From: a virus
DNA length: 20,815 bases
IMG/VR virus record: IMGVR_UViG_3300043543_000674
Location: 1-20,815 of that record
Reading direction: 5' to 3' (one strand)
Part shown: positions 1-7,588 of the stretch, piece by piece
How positions within the stretch are numbered: position 1 is the first letter of the stretch
How the letters are laid out: each line of letters starts with the position of its first letter
Position numbers and translations under genes: made by a program
Notes under the pieces: model-generated
The model's input: only the letters and a program-made list of their open reading frames with translations
Database searches by the model: none
Told to the model about the DNA's origin: nothing

Positions 1-98
1 CGCGGCCGGTCGATCTCGCAGTCGACGGAGCCGCCTTACTCAAGGCGGCGATCATCCCCGTCGTCCTCCACTACGCGACCGCCGACCCGCTTTCCTGA
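1..98 (+). CDS. 3' end of an unidentified phage tail/neck gene (partial)
   Basis: The reading frame is open from the left edge to a TGA at 96-98 and gives about 31 residues ending in HYATADPLS. It has the same strand and spacing (23 bases to the next ATG) as the tail operon that follows. In related siphophages and GTAs the slot before the tail tube gene holds a tail terminator or head-tail joining protein, so that role is inferred from position only. The visible sequence is too short to assign a family. Confidence 0.5.
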   Translation, partial: RPVDLAVDGAALLKAAIIPVVLHYATADPLS

Positions 99-121
99 TC
101 CCTTGAGACGAGGACACCGAC

Positions 122-1060
122 ATGGCACGCGCGCAAGGGGCGCGGGCGCAGATGGCGCTCGCCTTCGAGACCACCTATGGCACGCCGCCGGCGAGCGGCT
201 ACACGCGAATGCCGTTCGCCAGCACGACACTCGGCGCGGAACAACCGCTGTTGAACTCCGAACTGCTTGGATACGGCCGCGATCCCCTGGCGCCGATCAA
301 GGATGCCGTGAAGGTGGATGGCGACGTGGTCGTGCCGATCGACGCCGAGGCCTTCGGCTTCTGGCTGAAGGCTGCCTTCGGAGATCCCAACACGACCGGC
401 GCGGGGCCCTGGACTCATGAGTTCCAGTCCGGCAGTTGGATCTTGCCGAGCCTCTCGATCGAGACCGGCATGCCCGAGGTGCCGCGCTTTGCGATGTATT
501 CGGGCTGTGTGCTCGATCAGCTCACCTGGCAGATGCAGCGCTCGGGGCTGCTGACAGCGACCGCGCGGCTGGTGGCGCAGGGCGAGACGGTCGGCGCCAC
601 GACCGGCGCCGGCACACCCGCCGCGTTGGAGCTCAAGCGCTTCGGCCATTTCAACGGGGCGATCAGCCGCAACGGGTCGGCGCTCGGCAACATCGTCTCC
701 GCCGAGATCACCTATGCCAACAATCTCGACCGGATCGAGACCATTCGCGCGGATGGGCGCATCGATGGCGCGGACCCGTCCATCGCCGCACTCACCAGCC
801 GGATCGAGGTGCGCTTCGCCGATCAGACGCTGGTAAGCCAAGCGATTAATGGCGAGCCCTGCGAGCTGGAGTTCGCCTACAGCCCGCCGTCGGGAGAGAG
901 CTTCACCTTCACAGTTCATGCCGTCTTTCTGCCGCGCCCGCGCATCGAAATCCAGGGACCCCAGGGCGTGCAGGCAACCTTCGACTGGCAGGCCGCCAAG
1001 GACGGCACGCTGGGCCGCATGTGCACCGCCACCCTCGTCAACGACATCGAGAGCTATTGA
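122..1060 (+). CDS. Phage tail tube protein (major tail protein)
   Basis: This 312-residue protein fits the size and sequence style of the large Phage_tube_2 tail tube family: an acidic, beta-rich protein with repeated short Gly/Thr/Ser stretches and no membrane segment. It would stack as rings to form the tail tube through which DNA passes. The ATG at 122 follows a purine-rich GACGAGG about 8 bases upstream. It sits just before the chaperone frameshift pair and the tape measure, the usual place for the major tail protein (GTA g9 position). The family call comes from recognition plus synteny, not a search. The TGA is followed after 3 bases by the next ATG, so the two genes are probably translationally coupled. 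Confidence 0.8.
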   Translation: MARAQGARAQMALAFETTYGTPPASGYTRMPFASTTLGAEQPLLNSELLGYGRDPLAPIKDAVKVDGDVVVPIDAEAFGFWLKAAFGDPNTTGAGPWTHEFQSGSWILPSLSIETGMPEVPRFAMYSGCVLDQLTWQMQRSGLLTATARLVAQGETVGATTGAGTPAALELKRFGHFNGAISRNGSALGNIVSAEITYANNLDRIETIRADGRIDGADPSIAALTSRIEVRFADQTLVSQAINGEPCELEFAYSPPSGESFTFTVHAVFLPRPRIEIQGPQGVQATFDWQAAKDGTLGRMCTATLVNDIESY

Positions 1061-1063
1061 TCC

Positions 1064-1501
1064 ATGATCAGACTGGACCTTTCCCGCGAGCCTAGCTGGC
1101 TCGACCTCGGCCATGGCGTGCGCTTGCGCGCGCTTCCGCTCACCACCGCGCTGATGGTGGCCTCCCGTAGCGATGCCCAGGTGGAGGCGCTGCCCGAGAG
1201 CGCCACCGACGAAGAGCGCGCCGTCGTCTTCGCCAAGGCCATCGCCCGGCGCGCGGTGACGGATTGGGACGGCGTCGGCGATGCGCAAGGTGATCCGGTG
1301 CCAGTGTCGCCCGAGGGCATCGACGCACTGCTCGATGTCTGGCCGATCTTCGAGGCCTTCCAGCTCGCCTATGTGGCCAAGGGCCTGATGCTGGAACAGG
1401 AAAAAAACGCCTCTGCGCTCTCGCCGAGTGGCACTTCGGCGGGGGCGATCGCTACTGCGAGGCCTGTCCGCAAGCGTGCCCGGACTGCCCCGCGCGCCTG
1501 A
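1064..1501 (+). CDS. Tail assembly chaperone, short (gpG-like) product
   Basis: This 145-residue zero-frame product lies between tail tube and tape measure, where lambda-like phages encode gpG and GTAs encode g10. Such proteins bind the tape measure during tail assembly and are absent from the mature tail. Residues 1-113 look like a folded domain (hydrophobic stretch LLDVWPIFEAFQLAYVAKGLML). Residues 115-145 are a low-complexity Ser/Ala/Arg tail, as expected for the part of a gpG-like protein downstream of a frameshift site. A slippery A AAA AAC lies at 1402-1408. The start ATG is 3 bases after the tube stop. The chaperone role is inferred from position and the frameshift architecture. Confidence 0.7.
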   Translation: MIRLDLSREPSWLDLGHGVRLRALPLTTALMVASRSDAQVEALPESATDEERAVVFAKAIARRAVTDWDGVGDAQGDPVPVSPEGIDALLDVWPIFEAFQLAYVAKGLMLEQEKNASALSPSGTSAGAIATARPVRKRARTAPRA

Positions 1502-1731
1502 ACCGCCCCGCAACCTATGAAGGCTGGCAGGTCTGGGATCTGGCGGGCCGGCTCGGCGGGCAGCTCCGCGCGAGCTCCGGCGCGGTGCTCGGGCTCGACA
1601 TGGGCGCGGCACTCGCCATGGCGCAGGCGCTGGGCATCGACACGCTGGTTGCCGCCGAACTGCTGCCGGAGATCGAGGCGGTGATGGTGCGCAAGCTCAA
1701 CGAACGGATCGAGGTGTCGAAGGATGGCTGA
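1064..1731 (+). CDS. Tail assembly chaperone, long (gpGT-like) -1 frameshift product
   Basis: A -1 slip at A AAA AAC (1402-1408) joins residues 1-113 to a second frame that continues from CGC at 1408 to TGA at 1729-1731, giving about 222 residues. The second frame is open from 1294, yet has no ATG, GTG or TTG before 1408, and its first ATG is near 1600, so most of it can only be reached by a frameshift. It encodes a four-cysteine cluster, YCEACPQACPDCP (C-x2-C-x3-C-x2-C, possibly zinc binding), then an ordered stretch beginning TYEGWQVWDLAGRLGG. The stop overlaps the tape measure ATG at 1724. A sequencing error in the run of seven A would also link the frames, but the site type and position fit programmed slippage. 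Confidence 0.7.
1402..1444 (+). promoter_or_regulatory. Programmed -1 frameshift signal
   Basis: The heptamer A AAA AAC is correctly phased: zero-frame codons GAA AAA AAC at 1400-1408. A hairpin follows, with CGCCGA at 1422-1427 pairing with TCGGCG at 1436-1441. The stem can be extended outward by U-G and C-G pairs to about 1419/1444, leaving a spacer of roughly 10 bases after the slippery site. This is the classical layout of a slippery site plus stimulatory stem-loop. Folding energy was not calculated. Confidence 0.65.
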
Positions 1732-3901
1732 GAAGCGCGTGTCGGTCCGGCTCGCGGCCGTCGGGGGCCAACAGGTTCGCGCCGAGCTCGAGGGCGTGGG
1801 CGAGGCCGGCAAGCGCGGGTTCGGTCGTCTCAGCCAGGAGATGGAAGCCGCCAATGCGCGCCTAGGCGCCTTCTCGCGCCGGGTGAAGGTCGCGGCCGCG
1901 GCCGCTGTTGCGGCGGCCGCCGCGGCAGGCGTGGCGATGATCCGCTCAGGCCTGCAGGTCGTGGACGCCCAGACCAAGCTCGCCGCCTCGCTCGGCACCA
2001 CCACGGAAAGCGTGCAGGTGCTTGCCCGCGCCGGCGACCTTGCCGGCGTCTCCATGGGCGAGATCGAGCAGGCCACGCTGCAGCTCACGCGGCGGCTTGC
2101 CCAGGCGGCACAAGGGTCCGGGCCGGCGGTGAAGGCGCTTGAGCGGCTTCGCCTCACGGCAGAGGAGCTGCGCCGTCTGCCGCTCGACCAGCGCATCGCC
2201 GCCATTCAGGAGGCGCTCGCGACCTATGTGCCTGAGGCCGAGCGCGCGGCGGTGGCCTCGCAGCTCTTCGGCGATCGGGCCGGCCTCGTGTTCAGCCGGA
2301 TCGACACGGCCACCCTGCGCCAGGCGGCCGCGGATGTGCGCGACTTCGGTGTTGCGGTCTCCGACCAGGATGCTCGCCAGATCGAGCGCACCAATGACGC
2401 GCTGTCGCGGCTTGGGCTGATCTGGCGTGGGCTGTCGAACCAGCTGGCGGTCGCAGCGGCGCCGGCGCTGGAGGCCGTCGCCAATGCCATGGCGGCACTC
2501 GCCCGCACCACCGGGCCGCTCGGGCTGGCGATCAAGGCGCTGTTCGACAACATCGGCAGGCTGGCAACCTATGCCGCCACCTTCGCCGCCTTCATGGCCG
2601 GGCGCTGGGTGGCGGGGATGGTCGCTGCGGCCGTCTCCGTGCGTGGCCTCGCCACGGCGCTCGTCCTCCTGCGCGGCGCGCTGATCCGCACCGGCATCGG
2701 CGCGCTGATCGTGGCGGCGGGCGAGCTTATCTACCAGTTCGGCCGCCTCGTGCGCGGCGCCGGCGGCTTCGGCGAAGCCATGCGCCTCATGGGCGACGTC
2801 GCGCGCGAGGTCTGGGAGCGTATCGGCATGGGTGGCGAGACTCTCGGGCTCGTGCTGCGCTCGGTCTTCGCCCGGATCGAGGCGCTCTGGCTCACGGTCC
2901 TGTCCACCCTCCAGAAGGGCTGGGCCGATTTTCTGCACCGCGTCGCGGCGGCTGCCCGCCACGTTCCCGGACTCGACGAGACCGCGCTGGCGCTCGGCAA
3001 CAGCGCGATCCGAGCGGGCTCGGCCTACTACGAGCTCGCCGCCGCGGCCGATGCGGCCAGGACCAAGGTGGACGATCTGGCGCAATCGGCGCGCGACACG
3101 GCAACCGCCATGACCGCGCCGCTGTCATCCATCGCCGCCTTGCGGGCCGCGATGCGGGATGCCTCCGATGATTCCGCGGCAGACATGCAGCGCGCCACCG
3201 ACGCGGCCGCGCGCTTCAACGAGGCGATCGAGTCGGCCGGCCACAGCGCCACGGCCGCGAAGCCAAAGGTCAAGGAAGCACCCGAAGCGGCCAAGACGGG
3301 CTGGGAGGCGGCACTCGCCGCGCTGCGGGACTATGCCGACAAGGCGAAGGAGGTCGGCAAGGAGGTTGGCGATGCCCTCACCCGTGCCTTCAAGGGCATG
3401 GAGGACGCCATCGTCAAGTTCGTCACCACCGGCAAGCTCGAGTTCCGGACGCTTGTCGATTCGATCGTTGCCGACCTGATCCGCATTCAGCTACGCAGGC
3501 ACCTTCTGGGCCCGCTCGCGAACTGGCTCGGCGGCCTGTTCGGTGGCTCGGGCGGTGGGCTCTTCGCGGGCCTCTTTCATGAGGGCGGCCTCGTCACCGC
3601 CGCCGGTGGCATGACGCGCCGGCCGATGCCTGCGCTCGCCTTCGCCCATGCCCCGCGCATGCATCGCGGCGGCATGATGCTCCGGCCCGACGAGGTGCCG
3701 GCCATCCTGCAGATCGGCGAGCGCGTGCTGTCGCGGCGCAAGGTGGCCGCGCTTCGTCGGGACCGTGAGGCGCGCCGCGAGCCGCCGCTGGTCCTGAACT
3801 TCAACATCACGACGCCCGACGCCGGCTCGTTCCGCCGCTCGCAGAGCCAGCTCGTGGCGGAGATGGCGTCGGCCATGGAACGGGCGAGGCGCAACCTGTG
3901 A
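1724..3901 (+). CDS. Phage tail tape measure protein
   Basis: This 725-residue, Ala-rich helical protein sets tail length and is threaded through the tube. Residues 1-60 are helical, followed by an extreme Ala run (about 55-75, VAAAAAVAAAAAAGV). Hydrophobic helices occur around 260-350, consistent with the membrane-interacting segment of tape measures. The C-terminal part from about 540, with GWEAALAALRDYADKAKEV and a later IRIQLRRHLLGPLANWLGG stretch, resembles the lambda tape measure C-terminal domain. At about 0.15 nm per residue the tail would be near 110 nm, an estimate from the general ruler rule. The ATG overlaps the chaperone stop by 8 bases and follows GAGGTG at 1711-1716. The 3' end overlaps the next start in GTGA. 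Confidence 0.9.
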   Translation: MAEKRVSVRLAAVGGQQVRAELEGVGEAGKRGFGRLSQEMEAANARLGAFSRRVKVAAAAAVAAAAAAGVAMIRSGLQVVDAQTKLAASLGTTTESVQVLARAGDLAGVSMGEIEQATLQLTRRLAQAAQGSGPAVKALERLRLTAEELRRLPLDQRIAAIQEALATYVPEAERAAVASQLFGDRAGLVFSRIDTATLRQAAADVRDFGVAVSDQDARQIERTNDALSRLGLIWRGLSNQLAVAAAPALEAVANAMAALARTTGPLGLAIKALFDNIGRLATYAATFAAFMAGRWVAGMVAAAVSVRGLATALVLLRGALIRTGIGALIVAAGELIYQFGRLVRGAGGFGEAMRLMGDVAREVWERIGMGGETLGLVLRSVFARIEALWLTVLSTLQKGWADFLHRVAAAARHVPGLDETALALGNSAIRAGSAYYELAAAADAARTKVDDLAQSARDTATAMTAPLSSIAALRAAMRDASDDSAADMQRATDAAARFNEAIESAGHSATAAKPKVKEAPEAAKTGWEAALAALRDYADKAKEVGKEVGDALTRAFKGMEDAIVKFVTTGKLEFRTLVDSIVADLIRIQLRRHLLGPLANWLGGLFGGSGGGLFAGLFHEGGLVTAAGGMTRRPMPALAFAHAPRMHRGGMMLRPDEVPAILQIGERVLSRRKVAALRRDREARREPPLVLNFNITTPDAGSFRRSQSQLVAEMASAMERARRNL

Positions 3902-4506
3902 CCGGATTCCACGACGTGCGGTTCCCGGACGCGGTGGCGCGCGGCGCCACCGGCGGCCCGGAATACTCGACCGACGTGGTCTCGGTCGCCTCCGGCTACA
4001 AGCAGCGCAACCAGAACTGGGACCTCGCCCGTGGCCGCTGGGACATCTCGACCGGCATCCGCACGCGGGAGCAGATGGCCGAGGTGATCGCCTTCTTTCG
4101 CGCCCGCAAGGGCCGTGCCTACGGCTTCCGCTTCAAGGACTGGTCGGACTTCCAGGCGGACGCGGAGCCGCTTGCGCCGACCGCCTCGCCGCTCGTGCCG
4201 ACCGCCTCGCCGCTCGTCTGGCAGCTTGTCAAACGCTATGCCAGCGGCGGCAGCGAGGAGGCGCGCATCGTCACCAAGCCGGTGCCGGGCACGGTGGTGG
4301 TGCGAATCGATGGCAACGTCGTCTCGCCGACGATCGACTATCTCACGGGTCGCGTTACGTTCGACACCGAGCCGGCCGCGCAGCCCTATGCCGATTTCGA
4401 GTTCGACGTGCCGGTGCGCTTCGACAGCGACCATCTCGCCGTCACCATGCGCCACTTCGACTCCGCCATCGTGCCGTCCATCCCACTGATCGAGATCAGG
4501 GGCTGA
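3898..4506 (+). CDS. DUF2460 distal tail protein (GTA g12-like)
   Basis: This 202-residue protein carries the DUF2460 signature: an early FHDVRFPD, then YSTDVVSVASGYKQRNQNW, the WDISTGIRT segment and RKGRAYGFRFKDWSDF. In the Rhodobacter capsulatus GTA the equivalent g12 product forms the distal tail ring joining tube to hub. The start is GTG at 3898, overlapping the tape measure TGA by four bases (GTGA), which implies translational coupling. Residues 94-107 contain a seven-residue tandem repeat (PTASPLV twice) coded by an exact 21-bp duplication. Confidence 0.88.
   Translation: MTGFHDVRFPDAVARGATGGPEYSTDVVSVASGYKQRNQNWDLARGRWDISTGIRTREQMAEVIAFFRARKGRAYGFRFKDWSDFQADAEPLAPTASPLVPTASPLVWQLVKRYASGGSEEARIVTKPVPGTVVVRIDGNVVSPTIDYLTGRVTFDTEPAAQPYADFEFDVPVRFDSDHLAVTMRHFDSAIVPSIPLIEIRG
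4176..4217 (+). repeat. Exact tandem duplication, 2 x 21 bp, in the DUF2460 gene
   Basis: Bases 4176-4196 and 4197-4217 are identical. Because 21 is a multiple of three, the reading frame is kept and PTASPLV is duplicated, probably lengthening a surface loop or linker. It looks like a recent slippage event. Confidence 0.9.
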
Positions 4507-4514
4507 AGCATCCC

Positions 4515-5381
4515 ATGAAGACCATCTCTGCCGCACTTGCCGAGCATCTCGACGGCGAGGTGACGACGCTTGCCACCTGCTGGCGGATGGAGCGCGCCGA
4601 CGGCTGGTTGCGCGGCTTCACCGATCACGACAAGGACTTTGAGTTCGACGGGCTCGTCTACACCGCGGCCACCGGCTTCCTGCCGAGCGCGATTAAGTCG
4701 GGCTCCGACCTCTCGGTCGACAATCTCGACGTCGAGGGCTTCCTCGATGACGAGGCGCTCAGGCCCGAGGACCTGACGGCCGGCCTCTTCGACGGCGCAC
4801 GCATTGAGATCTTCCTCGTCAACTGGGCCGACCTGAGCCAGGGCCGGATCGTCCTCCGCAAGGGCTGGCTCGGGGAGGTGAAGCGCGCCGACAGCCGCTT
4901 CTCGGCCGAGATCCGGGGTCTCGCCAACAAGCTGCAGCAGACACATGGGATTCTCTACTCGCGCCTCTGCCGTGTCGACCTCGGCAGCCCGGAATGCGCC
5001 GTCGATCTCGGTCCGCTCACGGACGAGTACGCGATCGAGACCGTCACCGCCGGCGATGGCTTCACCATCGACACGGTGCGCCCGTCGGGCTTCTTCACCT
5101 TCGGCACATGCACGTTCCTGTCGGGGGCAAACGCGGGCGCCGCCACCGAGATCCTATCGCACGTCAACCAGGCGATCCGGCTGTTCACGCCGATGCCGCG
5201 GCCTCTTGCCGCCGGCGACCAGGTGCGGCTCGTTGCCGGTTGCGACAAGACGCCGGAGACCTGCCACGCCCGCTTCGGCAACATCCTCAATTTCCGCGGC
5301 GAGCCGCACATCCCCGGCAACGACAAGGTCTTCAGCTATCCGACCCAGGGCGGCGGTAACAGCGGCGGGTTCATTGGCTGA
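4515..5381 (+). CDS. DUF2163 / phage BR0599-type tail hub protein (GTA g13-like)
   Basis: This 288-residue protein is recognised by the DUF2163 N-terminal half (residues 1-155, including GFTDHDKDFEFDGLVYTAA) and the BR0599-type C-terminal half ending in FGNILNFRGEPHIPGNDK. It would form the hub at the tail tip, between the DUF2460 ring and the g15-like protein. Four cysteines are paired in the C-terminal half: C-x8-C in LCRVDLGSPEC and C-x6-C in GCDKTPETCH. Lambda gpL, a tail-tip protein, holds an iron-sulfur cluster through cysteines in its C-terminal domain, so a cluster here is plausible but inferred. The gene begins 8 bases after the previous stop and ends overlapping the peptidase ATG by one base (TGATG). 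Confidence 0.88.
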   Translation: MKTISAALAEHLDGEVTTLATCWRMERADGWLRGFTDHDKDFEFDGLVYTAATGFLPSAIKSGSDLSVDNLDVEGFLDDEALRPEDLTAGLFDGARIEIFLVNWADLSQGRIVLRKGWLGEVKRADSRFSAEIRGLANKLQQTHGILYSRLCRVDLGSPECAVDLGPLTDEYAIETVTAGDGFTIDTVRPSGFFTFGTCTFLSGANAGAATEILSHVNQAIRLFTPMPRPLAAGDQVRLVAGCDKTPETCHARFGNILNFRGEPHIPGNDKVFSYPTQGGGNSGGFIG

Positions 5382-5893
5382 TGAACGAACCGGCAGCAAC
5401 GCTTCGCCGCTCGGAGGCGAAGCGCGCCTTCACGCGCGCCGATCTGATCGCGGAAGCTCGTTCGTGGATCGGCACGCCTTGGCGACACCAGGCGGCGATC
5501 AAGGGCGTTGGCGTCGACTGCGTCGGCTTCGTGCGCGGTGTGGCCGAGCCGTTCGTCGGCAAGGTGCCGATCGCCATGGACTACACGACGACTTGGCAGC
5601 TCTACCGCGCCGAGCCGCTCATGTTCCGCGAGTTCGCCGCGCGCTGCGAGGAGGTGCCGCTCGATCGGATCAAGCCGGGCGATATCCTGCTCTTCGGCTT
5701 CGGCAGGGGCCCGGCGCACCACTGCGGGTACGCGTCGCCTGACGGCCGGATCATCCACTGCTACCGGGAAGCCGGCGCCGTGGTCGAGCAGGACCTGACC
5801 GACTGGTGGCGCAGGAAGCTGAGGCATGCGTTCCTCGTGCCAGGGATTTCCGAAGGTACTGATCCAACTGGGGCATTCCTCGCCAACGGCTAA
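5381..5893 (+). CDS. NlpC/P60 family tail-associated peptidase (GTA g14-like)
   Basis: This 170-residue cysteine peptidase probably cuts peptidoglycan peptides during DNA entry. The catalytic Cys is C47 in GVDCVGF, the His is in PAHHCGY (H113/H114), and a third polar residue is H126 in RIIHCY. The start ATG is coupled to the DUF2163 stop in TGATG. The C-terminus is unusual. After WWRRKLRHAFLVPGI (residues 142-156) there are 14 residues, SEGTDPTGAFLANG, absent from a second copy of the gene end at 7589-7648, which reads HWWRRKLTHAFWVPEIADA and then stops. The 3' end has apparently been replaced by the incoming cargo block. All catalytic residues lie upstream of the change. Confidence 0.88.
   Translation: MNEPAATLRRSEAKRAFTRADLIAEARSWIGTPWRHQAAIKGVGVDCVGFVRGVAEPFVGKVPIAMDYTTTWQLYRAEPLMFREFAARCEEVPLDRIKPGDILLFGFGRGPAHHCGYASPDGRIIHCYREAGAVVEQDLTDWWRRKLRHAFLVPGISEGTDPTGAFLANG
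5802..5850 (+). repeat. Left copy of the duplicated peptidase gene end (direct repeat)
   Basis: The core actggtggcgcaggaagct (5802-5820) recurs exactly at 7590-7608. Homology continues imperfectly to about 5850 (matched to about 7638), coding WWRRKLRHAFLVPGI here and WWRRKLTHAFWVPEI there. The two copies bracket the low-G+C HEPN/PD-(D/E)XK block in direct orientation, 1,788 bases apart. Confidence 0.8.
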
Positions 5894-5934
5894 CCGCGTG
5901 TGATCGTTGCACTGAACCAGTGTGGCATTAGCAG

Positions 5935-6627
5935 CTAATCCTTCGGCCAATCATCGTTGTCGAAGTAACGCCACAGCCGGATTGTGCGGATAGGCAGGTT
6001 GATGTCTGAGAACGTTTCGCTCAGGAAATCCAGATAGTAGCGTGCGGTATCGTTCGTGAGCGACGCAACGTGCGCCATCTGTGTGGTGTTCAGCAGTGGC
6101 TTGTATTTGCTGGGTCGCGCCTGAAAGCTCATATGGACGATGCGGTTCCTGAAGATCACGAGCCGGTCGATATCCTTCACAAGTCGTTCCTCAAGGACAT
6201 GTCCACTCGCCCGCTCAATCTGGCCGAGCACGTACGCCCGCTTTTTTGCGAACGAGCCTTTGCGTAGCAGCGCAGCAATGGGCCGAGCACTTCTGCCCCG
6301 GAAGTAACACCACGGAGGTTCGCCTGCGCATTCCGAGGGCATCGTATCCGTCATCAACTCGTAAATTGTAGCCAGCGCATCGTTCGTCACTGCTTCGATC
6401 GTAGCTACACCCATGACGATTGCCGCGCGGGCATAAATTCCGCGGATGGTCTTGTTTGCTTCCGTCGCGGCGCGGCCCTGCAGATACATTACATCGCGGA
6501 GCAAATCGCCTGACTTCGGCTCAAGCCAGGACCGCATTTCTTCCTTGGCTAGTCGCCGCGCGATCTCTGCCAGATCGGGCGGCCATTGCAGGGGTGGGGG
6601 CGACCTCTTCGCTCTGCCATCATCCAT
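5935..6627 (-). CDS. Small protein with HEPN-type R-x4-H motif, candidate RNase/toxin
   Basis: I do not recognise a named family for this 230-residue protein. It is predicted mostly helical, with a hydrophobic helix ARAAIVMGVATIEAVTNDAL at about 66-85 and the motif FRNRIVH at 159-165, giving R160-x4-H165. HEPN-domain RNases in toxin-antitoxin, abortive-infection and CRISPR-associated proteins use this R-x4-6-H pattern at the end of a four-helix bundle, which fits its placement here. The HEPN call and RNase activity are therefore inferred. It lies 29 bases downstream of the PD-(D/E)XK-like gene on the same strand, likely one transcript, opposite to the tail genes. Base composition is lower in G+C than its surroundings (30 of 60 bases in the line at 6361). 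The start is uncertain because the AGGA before the ATG is too close to be a normal ribosome site. Confidence 0.6.
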   Translation of the reverse strand: MDDGRAKRSPPPLQWPPDLAEIARRLAKEEMRSWLEPKSGDLLRDVMYLQGRAATEANKTIRGIYARAAIVMGVATIEAVTNDALATIYELMTDTMPSECAGEPPWCYFRGRSARPIAALLRKGSFAKKRAYVLGQIERASGHVLEERLVKDIDRLVIFRNRIVHMSFQARPSKYKPLLNTTQMAHVASLTNDTARYYLDFLSETFSDINLPIRTIRLWRYFDNDDWPKD

Positions 6628-6656
6628 TCCTGATAGGTCTTCGAGTGCGTGGCGCG

Positions 6657-7535
6657 TCAGACAGGTGTGACGTCGTAACCGCTGTCGACCAGCTTGACAT
6701 CGTAGTATACACCCCTGAGCCGAAAGCCTTCGGGCAAAGGCATGCCGGCGTGCGGGTTAGGAGCGAGCTGGAAATCGCCGCCCATCTCGCCGGGACGGTT
6801 GGCTGCGTCTACGCGAGAGCACAGGAGAGCGCTCAGACCTTTGTACTCCTTGCGCTGGAACACGCCGGTCGTGACCTTCGCGCCTGATGCCTTCGTAACG
6901 GCATCGCGGAAATGATAGCCGGACCCTACCGCCTGTGCAGTCTGGCGATCTATGACAATGTAAGGTGCGCCGACGGTATATCCGGCCTGCAGGATGCGCG
7001 GCGGGTCGGTGTCCGCATGATCGAAGGGGATTTCGCGCGGGTTGAGTGCAATTACAAACGCGTCCTTGTCCGAGACGATGCCTTTCTTCAGCCAGTTCGA
7101 GTATTGACGCTCGTATTTCTCAGAAATGCTGTTCAAGTAGCGCAGGATGATCTTTTCCTGGGGAACCTCGTAGACCTGTCCTGGAGCGGGGGCGGCAATG
7201 TAGTCCGGGGAATCCGGCGCGCCGCAAGTCGGCGATGTGGCCTCAAACCAGATGCGTTGACCCTTGTAAATGATACCGACATCGGGGCCCGGCTTAGGGC
7301 AGGTCACCTCGTATCCGGCTAAGATCAACGAGACGGTCAAATACATTTCCCAATAGCGCGCATCGAAATTGGTGCGCAGCTCCGTGCGGAATTCATCGTC
7401 GGCGTGTCGTTCGAAAAATATCCATAGGTACTCGCAGTGCCAACGCGCGGATTTCAGCGGGCCGCTGACGGCATCCCGTATGTTGACGTAACCTGGATCG
7501 GAAGCGTCACCGTCTGTGAACAAGGGCGTTGCCAT
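6657..7535 (-). CDS. PD-(D/E)XK-like protein of unknown function
   Basis: This 292-residue protein has a region resembling the restriction-endonuclease fold. It shows E63 in RYWEMYLTVSLILAGYEV, then GPDVGII with D85, then RIWFEAT with E98-A-T100. Spacing and hydrophobic pattern fit the helix, D, E-x-K core, but the usual lysine is replaced by threonine, so catalysis is unproven; variants with a displaced lysine exist in the superfamily. No known domain is recognised in residues 110-292. An AGGGG lies about 10 bases before the ATG. It is the upstream gene of a pair with the HEPN-motif protein. Together they look like a horizontally acquired nuclease or toxin cargo, with lower G+C than the tail genes. 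A toxin-antitoxin or abortive-infection role is inference. Confidence 0.5.
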   Translation of the reverse strand: MATPLFTDGDASDPGYVNIRDAVSGPLKSARWHCEYLWIFFERHADDEFRTELRTNFDARYWEMYLTVSLILAGYEVTCPKPGPDVGIIYKGQRIWFEATSPTCGAPDSPDYIAAPAPGQVYEVPQEKIILRYLNSISEKYERQYSNWLKKGIVSDKDAFVIALNPREIPFDHADTDPPRILQAGYTVGAPYIVIDRQTAQAVGSGYHFRDAVTKASGAKVTTGVFQRKEYKGLSALLCSRVDAANRPGEMGGDFQLAPNPHAGMPLPEGFRLRGVYYDVKLVDSGYDVTPV

Positions 7536-7588
7536 TTGAGTTTGGCCCCTTCTACGAACGCAATATGCGAAACGACAAGAAGTTGGTC

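Noticed and set aside
71-1612. Long - strand open frame of 513 codons opposite the tube and chaperone genes
   Set aside because: It is antisense to supported tail genes, with low-complexity Arg/Gly/Ala composition and no domain.
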